DNA from: Candidatus Methanophagales archaeon
GTDB taxonomy: Archaea > Halobacteriota > Syntropharchaeia > Alkanophagales > Methanospirareceae
Length of the DNA stretch: 15,533 nucleotides
NCBI GenBank assembly: GCA_023131215.1
Contig: JAGLZV010000052.1
Location: forward strand, 1 to 15,533
Reading direction: 5' to 3'
Shown: positions 1 through 5,841 of the stretch, piece by piece
Position numbering within the stretch: the first letter of the stretch is position 1
Layout of the letters: every line of letters starts with the position of its first letter
Position numbers and translations under genes: made by a program
Notes under the pieces: model-generated
Told to the model about the DNA's origin: nothing
The model's database searches: none
Seen by the model: the letters and a program-made list of their open reading frames with translations, nothing else

Positions 1-1181
1 TGCACGAGCATGCACAAACACGATACTACTTCTGTTTCGCTTTCGCCATCTTCGGTGCGGTAGGTGTTGCTCTTTCCGGGAACCTGCTCACGATGTTTAT
101 ATTTTATGAGATTCTAACGGTATCGACGTATCCGTTGGTGGCGCATGACCAGACGCCGGAAGCGCTATTCGCAGGTCGTAAATATCTTGCGTATCTGCTT
201 ACCTCTGGCGTTTTCTTCTTAGCTGCCGTGACTCTAACCTATCACTTCACAGGGACGACGGATTTTGTGAACGGAGGAATACCAAACCTCGTTTCTGAAG
301 CATCACGAGCGGCGCTAATGGCATTATTCGCGATATTCATCCTGGGGTTCATGAAAGCAGCGTGGATGCCTTTTCACTCCTGGCTTCCCACTGCAATGGC
401 AGCACCAACGCCGGTAAGCGCGCTTTTACATGCGGTTGCAGTGGTAAAGGCAGGCGTATTTGGAATTGTGCGAGTGGTGTGTTACATATATGGCGTGGAT
501 TTGATGCACGGACTTGGTCTTGGATTAGCACTGGCATGTTTAGCTACTTTTACGCTGATAGTCGCTAATTTGTTTGCCCTCGCGCAGGACAATCTGAAAA
601 AAAGGCTTGCATACTCCACGATAAACCAGCTATCGCTTATAATCTTTGGCGTTGCGTTATTATCACACGAAGGAATAGAAGGAGCGATGATGCACATTCC
701 TTTCCATGGGTTCATGAAGATAACGCTTTTTATGTGTGCCGGAGCGATAATGGTGGCATCGGGTAAGAGGAACATAAGCGAGATGGCGGGCATAGGGAAA
801 ACAATGCCTGTGACGATGATAGCATTCACTATCGGTGCGCTCGGAATGTGTGCACTGCCGCCGACTGCGGGGTATATAACGCATCATTTTTTTGTTCACG
901 GCTGTGAAGAAGCAGGAGGTACAATGACGCTTTTCCCTTACATCCTCTTAATAGTTGCTATACTCGATGTTATGTATTTCTTCCCCATCATATATACCGC
1001 ATTCTTTGAGAAGTCAGAAGGTGGAGGAAGCGGAAGTATAAAAGAAGCACCCATTTTCATGCTCCTCCCCATAGCCATAACTGCGACTGTTTCCATTATA
1101 TTCTTCTTCTTCCCAGATATGTTTTATATATCAGAGCTTGTGGAAACAGCGGTTAGAAGTTTAGGGGGTGTGCATCCGTAG
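1..1181 (+). CDS. Mrp/complex-I-type cation/proton antiporter membrane subunit (MrpD/NuoL-like), 5' truncated
   Basis: The reading frame is open from base 3, so this is the 3' part (392 codons visible) of a larger gene, and the ATG at 93 is internal. The frame before it reads HEHAQTRYYF...GNLLT, a typical mid-protein stretch of this family. The protein is hydrophobic throughout, with the landmarks of the Proton_antipo_M domain: a membrane Glu in FYEILTVSTYPLV, a Lys in FMKAAWMPFHSWLPTAM, a second Lys in AVAVVKAG, the loop DNLKKRLAYSTINQ, and the late-helix Lys in HGFMKITLFMCAG. In Mrp antiporters and complex I these residues form the ion path across the membrane. Family members are usually near 490 residues, so about 100 are missing upstream. 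It could belong to an Mrp antiporter, a membrane hydrogenase or an Fpo-like complex; the cut-off neighbours would decide. The next gene starts 3 bases after the stop, so they are surely co-transcribed. Confidence 0.9.
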   Translation, partial: HEHAQTRYYFCFAFAIFGAVGVALSGNLLTMFIFYEILTVSTYPLVAHDQTPEALFAGRKYLAYLLTSGVFFLAAVTLTYHFTGTTDFVNGGIPNLVSEASRAALMALFAIFILGFMKAAWMPFHSWLPTAMAAPTPVSALLHAVAVVKAGVFGIVRVVCYIYGVDLMHGLGLGLALACLATFTLIVANLFALAQDNLKKRLAYSTINQLSLIIFGVALLSHEGIEGAMMHIPFHGFMKITLFMCAGAIMVASGKRNISEMAGIGKTMPVTMIAFTIGALGMCALPPTAGYITHHFFVHGCEEAGGTMTLFPYILLIVAILDVMYFFPIIYTAFFEKSEGGGSGSIKEAPIFMLLPIAITATVSIIFFFFPDMFYISELVETAVRSLGGVHP

Positions 1182-1184
1182 GAA

Positions 1185-1607
1185 ATGGTGGCAATAGATG
1201 AACTCCTGATGTATGCTTTCGTTGCGTTTTGGATATTATGGGTGGCAGTTCGTAGAAAAGAACCAGGGAGATGGCTTATAAGGTTCTGTGAAGGGCCGCT
1301 GATGACCTTTGCGACCTTTATAGACTGGAATGTAATGAGAATGGCAGGTTTTTTCGTTTGGCTGAGCAGAAATCCCGTGGCTGCATTGAGAATAAAGGGA
1401 AAAGAGATGAAGCTAAAAGTAGAGAAACCGAGTGTTACACCAGAAAGGGCTGCTGAATATGAGCGAGAGTTAGAAGAGACAAGGAGAAGGCAACCTATAA
1501 GAGAACCAATGGTGAGATTGAACATAGGGACCGCAATGCTGCTGGTGCTTCTCTTTATCGCTTTATATTTGTTGGCTATGTTTATACGCGCGTGGCTTGC
1601 GCCATGA
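1185..1607 (+). CDS. Unrecognised small membrane protein, putative partner of the antiporter subunit
   Basis: This encodes 140 residues with a hydrophobic helix near residues 7-22 and another near 113-136. Between them is a moderately hydrophobic patch (about 40-68) and a charged helical stretch (about 75-105) rich in Glu, Arg and Lys that could be a short coiled coil. I recognise no family. It begins 3 bases after the antiporter stop, with a run of G at 1164-1168 as a weak, rather distant ribosome binding site, so translation may be coupled to the upstream gene. The position argues for an accessory membrane subunit of the same ion-translocating complex. That role is inferred from context alone. 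It is the last gene of this operon, because the next gene has its own TATA box. Confidence 0.75.
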   Translation: MVAIDELLMYAFVAFWILWVAVRRKEPGRWLIRFCEGPLMTFATFIDWNVMRMAGFFVWLSRNPVAALRIKGKEMKLKVEKPSVTPERAAEYERELEETRRRQPIREPMVRLNIGTAMLLVLLFIALYLLAMFIRAWLAP

Positions 1608-1655
1608 AACATGATGATTTAAACAGTTAAGCACCTATTTAATTGATATGCAGAT

Positions 1656-1671
1656 ATGTTATAATATAATT
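1656..1671 (+). promoter_or_regulatory. TATA box for the CBS gene at 1702
   Basis: The A/T-only run TTATAATATAATT lies about 35-45 bases before the ATG at 1702. This is the spacing expected for an archaeal TATA box feeding a short leader. A good ribosome binding site (GGAGG at 1690-1694) sits 7 bases before the start. Confidence 0.5.
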
Positions 1672-1701
1672 GTACTGAGATGAGAAACCGGAGGAATTAA
1701 A

Positions 1702-2097
1702 ATGGATTTGTCAAAAGAGAAGAGGGTAAGAGATGTAATGACGCGGGGTGTCATTACTGTATCGTTTGACACACCAGTAAGTGAAATTGCAAAACTTCTG
1801 GTAGAGGAAGACATATCAGGCGTTGCAGTAACTGCGCCAGACGGTGAGGTAGTGGGGGTTATATCGGAGATAGACTTCATTAAATTCTTTGACCATGATT
1901 GGAACAAATTAACGGCAGAGGAAGTTATGTCCACCTTTGTGAGGAAAATAGACCCGGAAACAACGCTAAAGAAAGCCGCAGATATTATGCGGGATTTGAA
2001 CATTCATAGATTATTGATACTCTCTCTAAGCCCCGCTCCTGGCATTCCCATAGGGATACTAACTGCAAGTGACATACTGAGAGCGAGTGTCAAATAA
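1702..2097 (+). CDS. Two-CBS-domain protein (divergent member)
   Basis: This 131-residue protein consists almost entirely of a CBS pair: CBS1 about residues 9-62 (VRDVMTRGVITV...GVISEIDFIKF) and CBS2 about 72-129 (EEVMSTFVRKIDPETTL...GILTASDILRA). CBS pairs form a disc that usually binds AMP, ATP or a related adenosine ligand and regulates a partner. No catalytic or DNA-binding domain is attached. It differs from the other five CBS proteins here, which share the form (K)VKEIMSSPL with RIGSVVIT-like segments. This one has SEID and TASD where ligand-contacting Ser/Thr-x-x-Asp motifs occur. GGAGG at 1690-1694 supports the start. It probably has its own transcript, and an A/T-rich hairpin follows the stop. 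The partner is unknown. Confidence 0.9.
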   Translation: MDLSKEKRVRDVMTRGVITVSFDTPVSEIAKLLVEEDISGVAVTAPDGEVVGVISEIDFIKFFDHDWNKLTAEEVMSTFVRKIDPETTLKKAADIMRDLNIHRLLILSLSPAPGIPIGILTASDILRASVK

Positions 2098-2123
2098 AAA
2101 ACCACGAGATTTCACGAGACACT

Positions 2124-2146
2124 TTTTCTTTTTAGAAAAAAGAAAA
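2124..2146. terminator. A/T hairpin after the CBS gene at 1702
   Basis: A 10-base stem (TTTTCTTTTT at 2124-2133 with AAAAAGAAAA at 2137-2146) has a 3-base loop, 27 bases past the stop of the plus-strand gene. The U-rich side could end transcription, but the stem is all A/T except one G-C pair. The call is therefore tentative. Confidence 0.4.
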
Positions 2147-2191
2147 CCTGTACTAAAAGAAAAAAAGAAAAAATAAGTTCTTTTGGTAAAG

Positions 2192-2210
2192 CTTTTCTTT
2201 TTAAGAAAAG
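2192..2210 (-). terminator. Hairpin and T-rich tail downstream of the minus-strand CBS gene
   Basis: CTTTTCTT (2192-2199) pairs with AAGAAAAG (2203-2210) around TTT. Read on the minus strand it comes about 30 bases after the stop of the gene ending at 2241 and is followed by a T-rich run near 2155-2180, which suits archaeal T-tract termination. Confidence 0.4.
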
Positions 2211-2240
2211 GTTTGTGGAAATCTGTGTAATCTGTGGTTT

Positions 2241-2633
2241 TTAAAAATAGAATTCTCTTACATACTCTGGCTTCCTTGCCAATAGGTCTCGAATACTTAC
2301 AATACCTATGAGCATCCCATTTTCAACCACCGGCAGTCTTTTTATGCGCTTCCTCGCGGCGAGTTTGCACGCTTCGTCTATCGATGCTTCTGGCTCGATG
2401 GTAACCAAAGGGGAAGCCATTATCTCTTTTGCTTTTACTTCGCTCGCTCTTCTATCCTTCAACAGAACTTTTAATGCTATGTCGCGCTCAGTGATAATTC
2501 CAGCAGGTTTACCCTCCGAGGTTATCACTACACTCCCTATCCCCAACTCGTCCATATCCGCCGCTATTTTAGTTACCACCGTGTCTCCATCTTCAGCGAT
2601 GATTGGACGGCTCATTATCTCTCTAACTTTCAT
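2241..2633 (-). CDS. Two-CBS-domain protein, close paralog of the CBS part of 9066-9869
   Basis: The frame is open up to an ATG at 2672, but the start at 2633 is preferred. It gives 130 residues beginning MKVREIMSRP, exactly like the paralogs at 9009 and 9869, and has a GAGGTGA ribosome binding site 11 bases upstream, whereas the outer ATG has none. CBS1 spans about residues 4-57 and CBS2 about 67-120. Ligand-type motifs are intact in both: T48-E-R-D51 (GIITERDIA) and S113-I-R-D116 (GIVSIRDLL). Over the CBS pair it is roughly 80% identical to the protein at 9066-9869, and the DNA is also very alike, so duplication looks fairly recent. It likely senses an adenosine-type ligand and acts on an unknown partner. 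It diverges from the gene at 2746 across a 112-base shared promoter region. Confidence 0.92.
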   Translation of the reverse strand: MKVREIMSRPIIAEDGDTVVTKIAADMDELGIGSVVITSEGKPAGIITERDIALKVLLKDRRASEVKAKEIMASPLVTIEPEASIDEACKLAARKRIKRLPVVENGMLIGIVSIRDLLARKPEYVREFYF

Positions 2634-2693
2634 CTTTCTTTTTTCACCTCTTTTCTCTATAATCATATCCACAGCATATCAAATTAAATAAAT

Positions 2694-2710
2694 ATCGAAA
2701 TATTTATAAG
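2694..2710 (+). promoter_or_regulatory. BRE-like element and TATA box for 2746
   Basis: ATCGAAA (2694-2700) is followed directly by TATTTATAAG (2701-2710), a textbook archaeal BRE/TATA pair, 36 bases before the ATG at 2746. The same ATCGAAA precedes the TATA boxes at 6835-6848 and 8116-8127. Confidence 0.6.
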
Positions 2711-2745
2711 ACATAAGTTACTTATATGGGGACAGGTGAAAGGGA

Positions 2746-2991
2746 ATGGGAAGTAAATTCATTGCTGCGTTGAAATGTTTTATTAAATGCCCATCGGAAA
2801 CAATGAGGCTCATGCTGAGTTTAAACCCTCCTTATGACTCACAAGCTGTGGAAGCAGTAAAGGCATATTGCCCCGGAATAGACGTGGAGAGTGTAGGTTT
2901 TTATGCCGGGCTTTTCCTGGCGATTGTCTTCCTTGCATTCTGCGTGTTGGCGTACATACTGTCGCTGCTTTATGGTATGAGCGGCATTTAA
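2746..2991 (+). CDS. Unrecognised small membrane protein with a C-terminal anchor
   Basis: This is an 81-residue protein with a single strong hydrophobic helix at about residues 52-75, close to the C-terminus, and a soluble N-terminal half. The N-terminal part holds Cys11 and Cys15 (KCFIKC) and Cys42 (YCPGID), with Cys66 inside the helix. I do not recognise a family. The gene is convincing because a BRE/TATA pair at 2694-2710 and an AGGTGA ribosome binding site at 2734-2739 precede the ATG with correct spacing. It diverges from the CBS gene ending at 2633 and stands alone, with another TATA box before the next gene. The paired cysteines could bind metal or form a disulfide, but nothing here tests that. 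Confidence 0.7.
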   Translation: MGSKFIAALKCFIKCPSETMRLMLSLNPPYDSQAVEAVKAYCPGIDVESVGFYAGLFLAIVFLAFCVLAYILSLLYGMSGI

Positions 2992-3076
2992 AGGATTTAA
3001 AGAGGCTAATTGCTGTGGAATCCAAAATTAAGATTCAAAACAAACCTATCTTTAAATTTAAAAAAGAAAAGGGGGG

Positions 3077-3090
3077 TATTTATATATAAT
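3077..3090 (+). promoter_or_regulatory. TATA box for the membrane protein at 3190
   Basis: TATTTATATATAAT follows a GGGGGG run. A transcript starting about 25 bases downstream would begin near 3110, leaving a leader of about 80 bases before the ATG at 3190. That leader contains a 21-codon upstream ORF (3119-3184). Confidence 0.55.
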
Positions 3091-3170
3091 CCATTACTAT
3101 TTGAGAATTGTAGCTTCTATGCCATTCGCCGTGGTAGTGCGCAATGACATAAGGGCAACAATAAAAAAGA

Positions 3171-3179
3171 AGGAGGTGA
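3171..3179 (+). promoter_or_regulatory. Near-perfect Shine-Dalgarno site for 3190
   Basis: AGGAGGTGA matches the 16S 3' end over its whole length and lies 10 bases before the ATG at 3190. This predicts strong translation of the membrane protein and fixes its start. Confidence 0.8.
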
Positions 3180-3189
3180 TATAAAAAAG

Positions 3190-3870
3190 ATGATTCTAGA
3201 AACAATACAAGAAAGTTTTGCAGATGCCATTGGAACGATAGTTGGTTATATAGACGAGATAATTGCTGTGATAATAATCCTGATAATAGGATTGTTCGCA
3301 GGTCGTATCTTGGGGAAAGTAGTATCCAAAGTGCTCGATAAGATAGGTGTGGACGAGGCAGTTGACAAAACTGCTATCGGTGATACGATCAAGAAATCAG
3401 GCATGACCACAGTAGGATTCTTTGGTGCACTGGTCAGGTGGTTTATATACCTAATTTTCATCATGGCCGCCGTAAATGTGTTGGACATCCCGACGTTCAC
3501 AAGCCTCATGCATCAGGTCGTCCTGTACATTCCGCATCTGATCTTGGGCATCATAGTGTTAGTAGCAGGTCTGATAGTAGCGGACTTCGTCATGGATAAG
3601 ATAGGAGAACAGTTAACAGCCAAGGAAGTTGAGTTCGCAGACACGATAACATCGGTGTTGAGAGCAATCTTCTATCTGGTGGTGATCGTATTTGCATTGG
3701 ACCAATTACTCATCGAGACGACAATCATATACGCTTTCCTCGTTCCGTTGGCATGGGGAATTGCAGCAGGCATTGCAATCGCTATGGGAATTGCATTGGG
3801 ATGGGGACTTAAGGACGTCGCTGCTGACTACGTAAAAGAGAAGCTGCAAGAGAAGAAGGAAGGTAAATAA
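3190..3870 (+). CDS. Conserved TM-helix family membrane protein (MscS-related, lacks the MscS soluble domain)
   Basis: This encodes 226 residues with about five membrane helices: near 20-42, 78-100, 108-132, 152-170 and 178-206. The pattern is that of the conserved TM-helix family (CmpX-like, often annotated as mechanosensitive-channel family): IIILIIGLFAGRILGKVVSKVLDKIGVDE, a second similar repeat around LILGIIVLVAGLIVADFV, and a glycine-rich last helix (GIAIAMGIALGWGLKDVAADYV). In MscS channels the glycine/alanine-rich helix lines the pore. Here the protein ends right after it in a Lys/Glu tail, so the beta and cage domains are absent. Some relatives affect membrane stress or ion homeostasis; the role in archaea is not established. 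It has its own TATA box, a near-perfect ribosome binding site, and a hairpin after the stop, so it is probably monocistronic and well expressed. Confidence 0.85.
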   Translation: MILETIQESFADAIGTIVGYIDEIIAVIIILIIGLFAGRILGKVVSKVLDKIGVDEAVDKTAIGDTIKKSGMTTVGFFGALVRWFIYLIFIMAAVNVLDIPTFTSLMHQVVLYIPHLILGIIVLVAGLIVADFVMDKIGEQLTAKEVEFADTITSVLRAIFYLVVIVFALDQLLIETTIIYAFLVPLAWGIAAGIAIAMGIALGWGLKDVAADYVKEKLQEKKEGK

Positions 3871-3889
3871 TCGCAGAAGTTACAAATAC

Positions 3890-3953
3890 GGAGGGCAGAG
3901 GGAAGGAACGATTCTTTGTTATCCCGGTACCCCTCCATCTTTTCATTTTTTTA
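3890..3953 (+). terminator. GC hairpin and T-run after 3870
   Basis: GGAGGG (3890-3895) can pair with CCCTCC (3931-3936) around a 35-base loop, followed by ATCTTTTCATTTTTTT. It lies 20 bases after the stop and runs into the last codons of the convergent gene. The T-run is good, but the large loop makes the hairpin uncertain. Confidence 0.4.
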
Positions 3954-4482
3954 AATTAACTCGCTTATGCGGATACGCCGGACCTTCCAGAGGTTCAACT
4001 CCCTCTCTCACATACAGCGTGAGTTCCTGAAAAGAAGTCATTCGTTTATGCCCCGGTTCCGTAAAGTCCTCATCCGCAGCCAGATTAAAATCAAGTTTAT
4101 ATCTGCCAGGACTTGGTGGTATGAAATCCAATATTGCCACGTTGCCCTTGTGAGTTGCAGTGTATCTTCCCAAAAACCGCTGACCTGCATAAGCAGTCTT
4201 GAAAAGTGAAACGAACTCCATAAATGACCTTTCCTCACTGAACAAACGATTTCCCATGCGATCGGCAATTGACAACCTGTAATTGTTGAATTGAACTCCG
4301 ATGTGGGGTTCATATTCGTACCACTTCACCGTTTCACTAAACCTGAAAACGAGCCCTATTCTGCACCATTTCTGAAAGCTTGTGATTTCAAAAGAGCCAG
4401 ATATTCTTATCCTCCCTTTCTCTTTATCGCCTTCAAACCTCACCACTTCCCTGTCCAAAGATATTTTTCTCCGCCAGTCCAT
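3943..4482 (-). CDS. Unrecognised soluble, beta-rich protein
   Basis: This is a 179-residue protein with no signal peptide and no membrane helix. The sequence alternates short hydrophobic and polar stretches (for example KGRIRISGSFEIT, GNVAILDFIPPSPGRYKLDF, SFQELTLYV) separated by charged turns, which suggests an all-beta, sandwich-like fold. The motif PPSPGRYKLDFNL resembles the 'G-x-Y-x-L/V' strand of extracellular beta-sandwich and sugar-binding folds, but this is only a resemblance. I recognise no family. The ATG is preceded by a weak AGG-type site (GATAGGA), and a TATA-like ATTATATAC sits about 75-85 bases upstream. It faces the membrane protein at 3190 tail to tail, and upstream is the repeat-filled gap 4483-4778. 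No function is offered. Confidence 0.75.
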   Translation of the reverse strand: MDWRRKISLDREVVRFEGDKEKGRIRISGSFEITSFQKWCRIGLVFRFSETVKWYEYEPHIGVQFNNYRLSIADRMGNRLFSEERSFMEFVSLFKTAYAGQRFLGRYTATHKGNVAILDFIPPSPGRYKLDFNLAADEDFTEPGHKRMTSFQELTLYVREGVEPLEGPAYPHKRVNLKK

Positions 4483-4552
4483 AGTTTTTCCTATCTCTTA
4501 TACGGTTAGTATCGAAGAAAATAATATTTTCTTACCTTTCTTCATACTTTCT

Positions 4553-4570
4553 CGTTGTATATAATGTATA
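4553..4570 (-). promoter_or_regulatory. Possible TATA box for the gene starting at 4482
   Basis: On the minus strand this reads GGCTATACATTATATACAAC. The TATA-like core lies about 75-85 bases ahead of the ATG at 4482. No BRE element is evident, so the call is weak. Confidence 0.35.
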
Positions 4571-4586
4571 GCCTCCTTCTATTTAA

Positions 4587-4770
4587 GACACAGATTTACA
4601 CGGATTTACACGGCACGGACGTATTTAAGTTAAGCTTGACATTGTTGATTTTAACCACAGATTACGCAAATTTTGCACTTTGCACTTTGCACTTTGTTTT
4701 CATCTGTGTTAATCTGCGTTAATCTGTGTCAATAATTTATTTTCTGTTTTCTTGTGCAAATCTGTGTAAT
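4587..4770. repeat. Cluster of CACAGATT-type intergenic repeats in a large inverted arrangement
   Basis: The gap 4483-4778 contains no gene. Its right part is built of short related units: GACACAGATTTACACGG at 4587 onward, AACCACAGATTACGC near 4653-4667, CTGTGTTAATCTGCGTTAATC at 4704 onward, and GTGCAAATCTGTGTAATACGG near 4755-4775. The arm 4587-4613 matches the reverse complement of 4704-4730 at 22 of 27 positions, so a long stem is possible. The same repeat family appears at 2099-2241 and 5818-5841. Confidence 0.7.
4672..4696 (+). repeat. Short tandem repeat, unit TTTGCAC, about 3.6 copies
   Basis: Three perfect heptamers (4672-4678, 4679-4685, 4686-4692) are followed by TTTG. They lie in the centre of the inverted CACAGATT repeat cluster. 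Copy number may vary between strains. Confidence 0.85.
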
Positions 4771-4778
4771 ACGGGGAT

Positions 4779-5726
4779 TTAACTTTTCCGGGCTGGCACG
4801 GTATAATCCTCGTATGCCTTTACCAAATGCTTCGCTAATAGTACTATTGCGCAATAAAAAAGTACTAACATGACATATCTTACATCCTTAAAGACCATAT
4901 CCAGCGGCTGCGGCACGTACGTTTCCGTTACCTCCCCCATAATTCTGCATATCTGTTCATACCATCTCAGCCCATAGTAAAAAACGGCATAAATGTTTAT
5001 GGCGCATAGACCAAGTGCTACATGCTGGATGACTTTGGTCAAATCTATCTTGTGCCTCACTTTCACGCTCAATGCACAGAGGTATCCGAAGATGGACCAC
5101 CCCCATACGATAAGCGAAATACCTGAGACCGTACTTTCCCAGAAGGTAACCCCGTTGTCAGCGCGTATAGCTACTCGCCATAAAATCGCCGCTGCTATTA
5201 CCACCACTAATGTTCGTTCATGCGTCATCACGTAGAATATGGCTTCTTTTATATTCTTCGCGCCTTTCTTCGGTCTTTCTTTTATTAGCAGTCTATAATT
5301 TTCTTTCATCCCTCGTAGGTGCCGCGCTGCGGCAATTGCTACGCAATAATACATCATAAAAATGACATATCTCAAGTCCTGGTAGATGTAATCCTGCGAC
5401 ACGGAAATTTCTACACGCAGTAATCCAAACCATCTCATTCCATAGTAAATCGCAACATAGATATTTATAACGAGGAGGCTAACGGCAATACTGCGATAAA
5501 TCCTATTCGATACCGGCCAGTCCGTCGGTTTCCGGCTCATGGAGTACATATATCCGAAAATGAGCCAGCCAATTATGAATAGACTTACACCCGAACACGC
5601 ACTTTCCAAAAAACTTATTTTTTCATCAGAGCTTATGACCGCTCGCCATAAGAGCGCTATACCCACTATTACTATTAATATCCTTTCGTCGGTTATTGCC
5701 CGGAATAGAAATTCTCTCTTGTTCAT
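4779..5726 (-). CDS. Eight-helix membrane protein made of two four-helix modules, unrecognised family (copy 1)
   Basis: From the ATG at 5726 this encodes 315 residues. It consists of two copies of one module (about 14-148 and 170-305), each with four predicted helices. Shared landmarks at an offset of 156 are E41/E197 in an ES motif after helix 1, SG-x(5)-GW-x-IFGY in helix 2, N88/N244 and YYG(M/L)RW around R98/R254 in helix 3, and D117-L-R-Y / D281-V-R-Y before helix 4. It aligns almost without gaps to the neighbouring protein at 5839-6792, which argues for this start; a possible TATA box (GCTTTATATCC, minus strand, 5768-5778) fits too. The frame stays open to a TTG at 5789, adding 21 residues. 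That extra part contains PKKGAK, also found in the linker between the modules, so a longer start remains possible. I recognise no characterised family. Lys/Arg-rich ends suggest cytoplasmic termini. Confidence 0.85.
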   Translation of the reverse strand: MNKREFLFRAITDERILIVIVGIALLWRAVISSDEKISFLESACSGVSLFIIGWLIFGYMYSMSRKPTDWPVSNRIYRSIAVSLLVINIYVAIYYGMRWFGLLRVEISVSQDYIYQDLRYVIFMMYYCVAIAAARHLRGMKENYRLLIKERPKKGAKNIKEAIFYVMTHERTLVVVIAAAILWRVAIRADNGVTFWESTVSGISLIVWGWSIFGYLCALSVKVRHKIDLTKVIQHVALGLCAINIYAVFYYGLRWYEQICRIMGEVTETYVPQPLDMVFKDVRYVMLVLFYCAIVLLAKHLVKAYEDYTVPARKS

Positions 5727-5817
5727 CTTCGAAATAGCCAATTTCAATACCTTCGCACCCTTTTTAGGATATAAAGCGCGCAGACACAATTTTTATGAAG
5801 CGAAAAGCTTTGTGCTC

Positions 5818-5841
5818 AATCTTGTGAAATCTCGTGATTTA
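5818..5841. repeat. Copy of the CACGAGATTTCAC intergenic repeat
   Basis: The reverse complement reads TAAATCACGAGATTTCACAA and shares the exact 13-mer CACGAGATTTCAC with 2103-2115. It abuts, and slightly overlaps, the stop codon of the membrane protein gene ending at 5839. Confidence 0.6.

Larger units (their letters stand above)
2099..2241. repeat. Intergenic repeat unit with imperfect inverted ends (CACGAGATTTCAC / CACAGATTACACAGATT type)
   Basis: The gap between two convergent CBS genes starts with ACCACGAGATTTCACGAGAC and ends with a stretch whose reverse complement begins ACCACAGATTACACAGATTT, so the ends form an imperfect inverted pair. Two A/T hairpins lie between them. The 13-base core CACGAGATTTCAC (2103-2115) recurs exactly, inverted, at 5824-5836, and related CACAGATT units fill 4587-4770. 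It looks like a copy of a dispersed non-coding repeat. No ORF lies inside. Confidence 0.6.

Noticed and set aside
2634..2672. Longer N-terminus of the CBS protein starting at 2672
   Set aside because: It has no ribosome binding site, the extra codons contain the GAGGTGA site that serves the ATG at 2633, and the paralogs start at the same MKV.
2308..2691. Long plus-strand ORFs opposite the CBS genes (also at 8249, 8678, 9520 and 9944)
   Set aside because: They are mirror images of the minus-strand CBS genes. Their Ser/Thr/Ile-rich translations change with the paralogs and lack start signals.
3190..3870. Complete MscS mechanosensitive channel
   Set aside because: The protein ends right after the glycine-rich last helix. 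The beta domain and cytoplasmic cage of MscS are absent, so only relation to the TM-helix family is claimed.
4587..4770. CRISPR array
   Set aside because: The repeats are short, degenerate, irregularly spaced and partly inverted, with no spacers of uniform length and no cas genes nearby.
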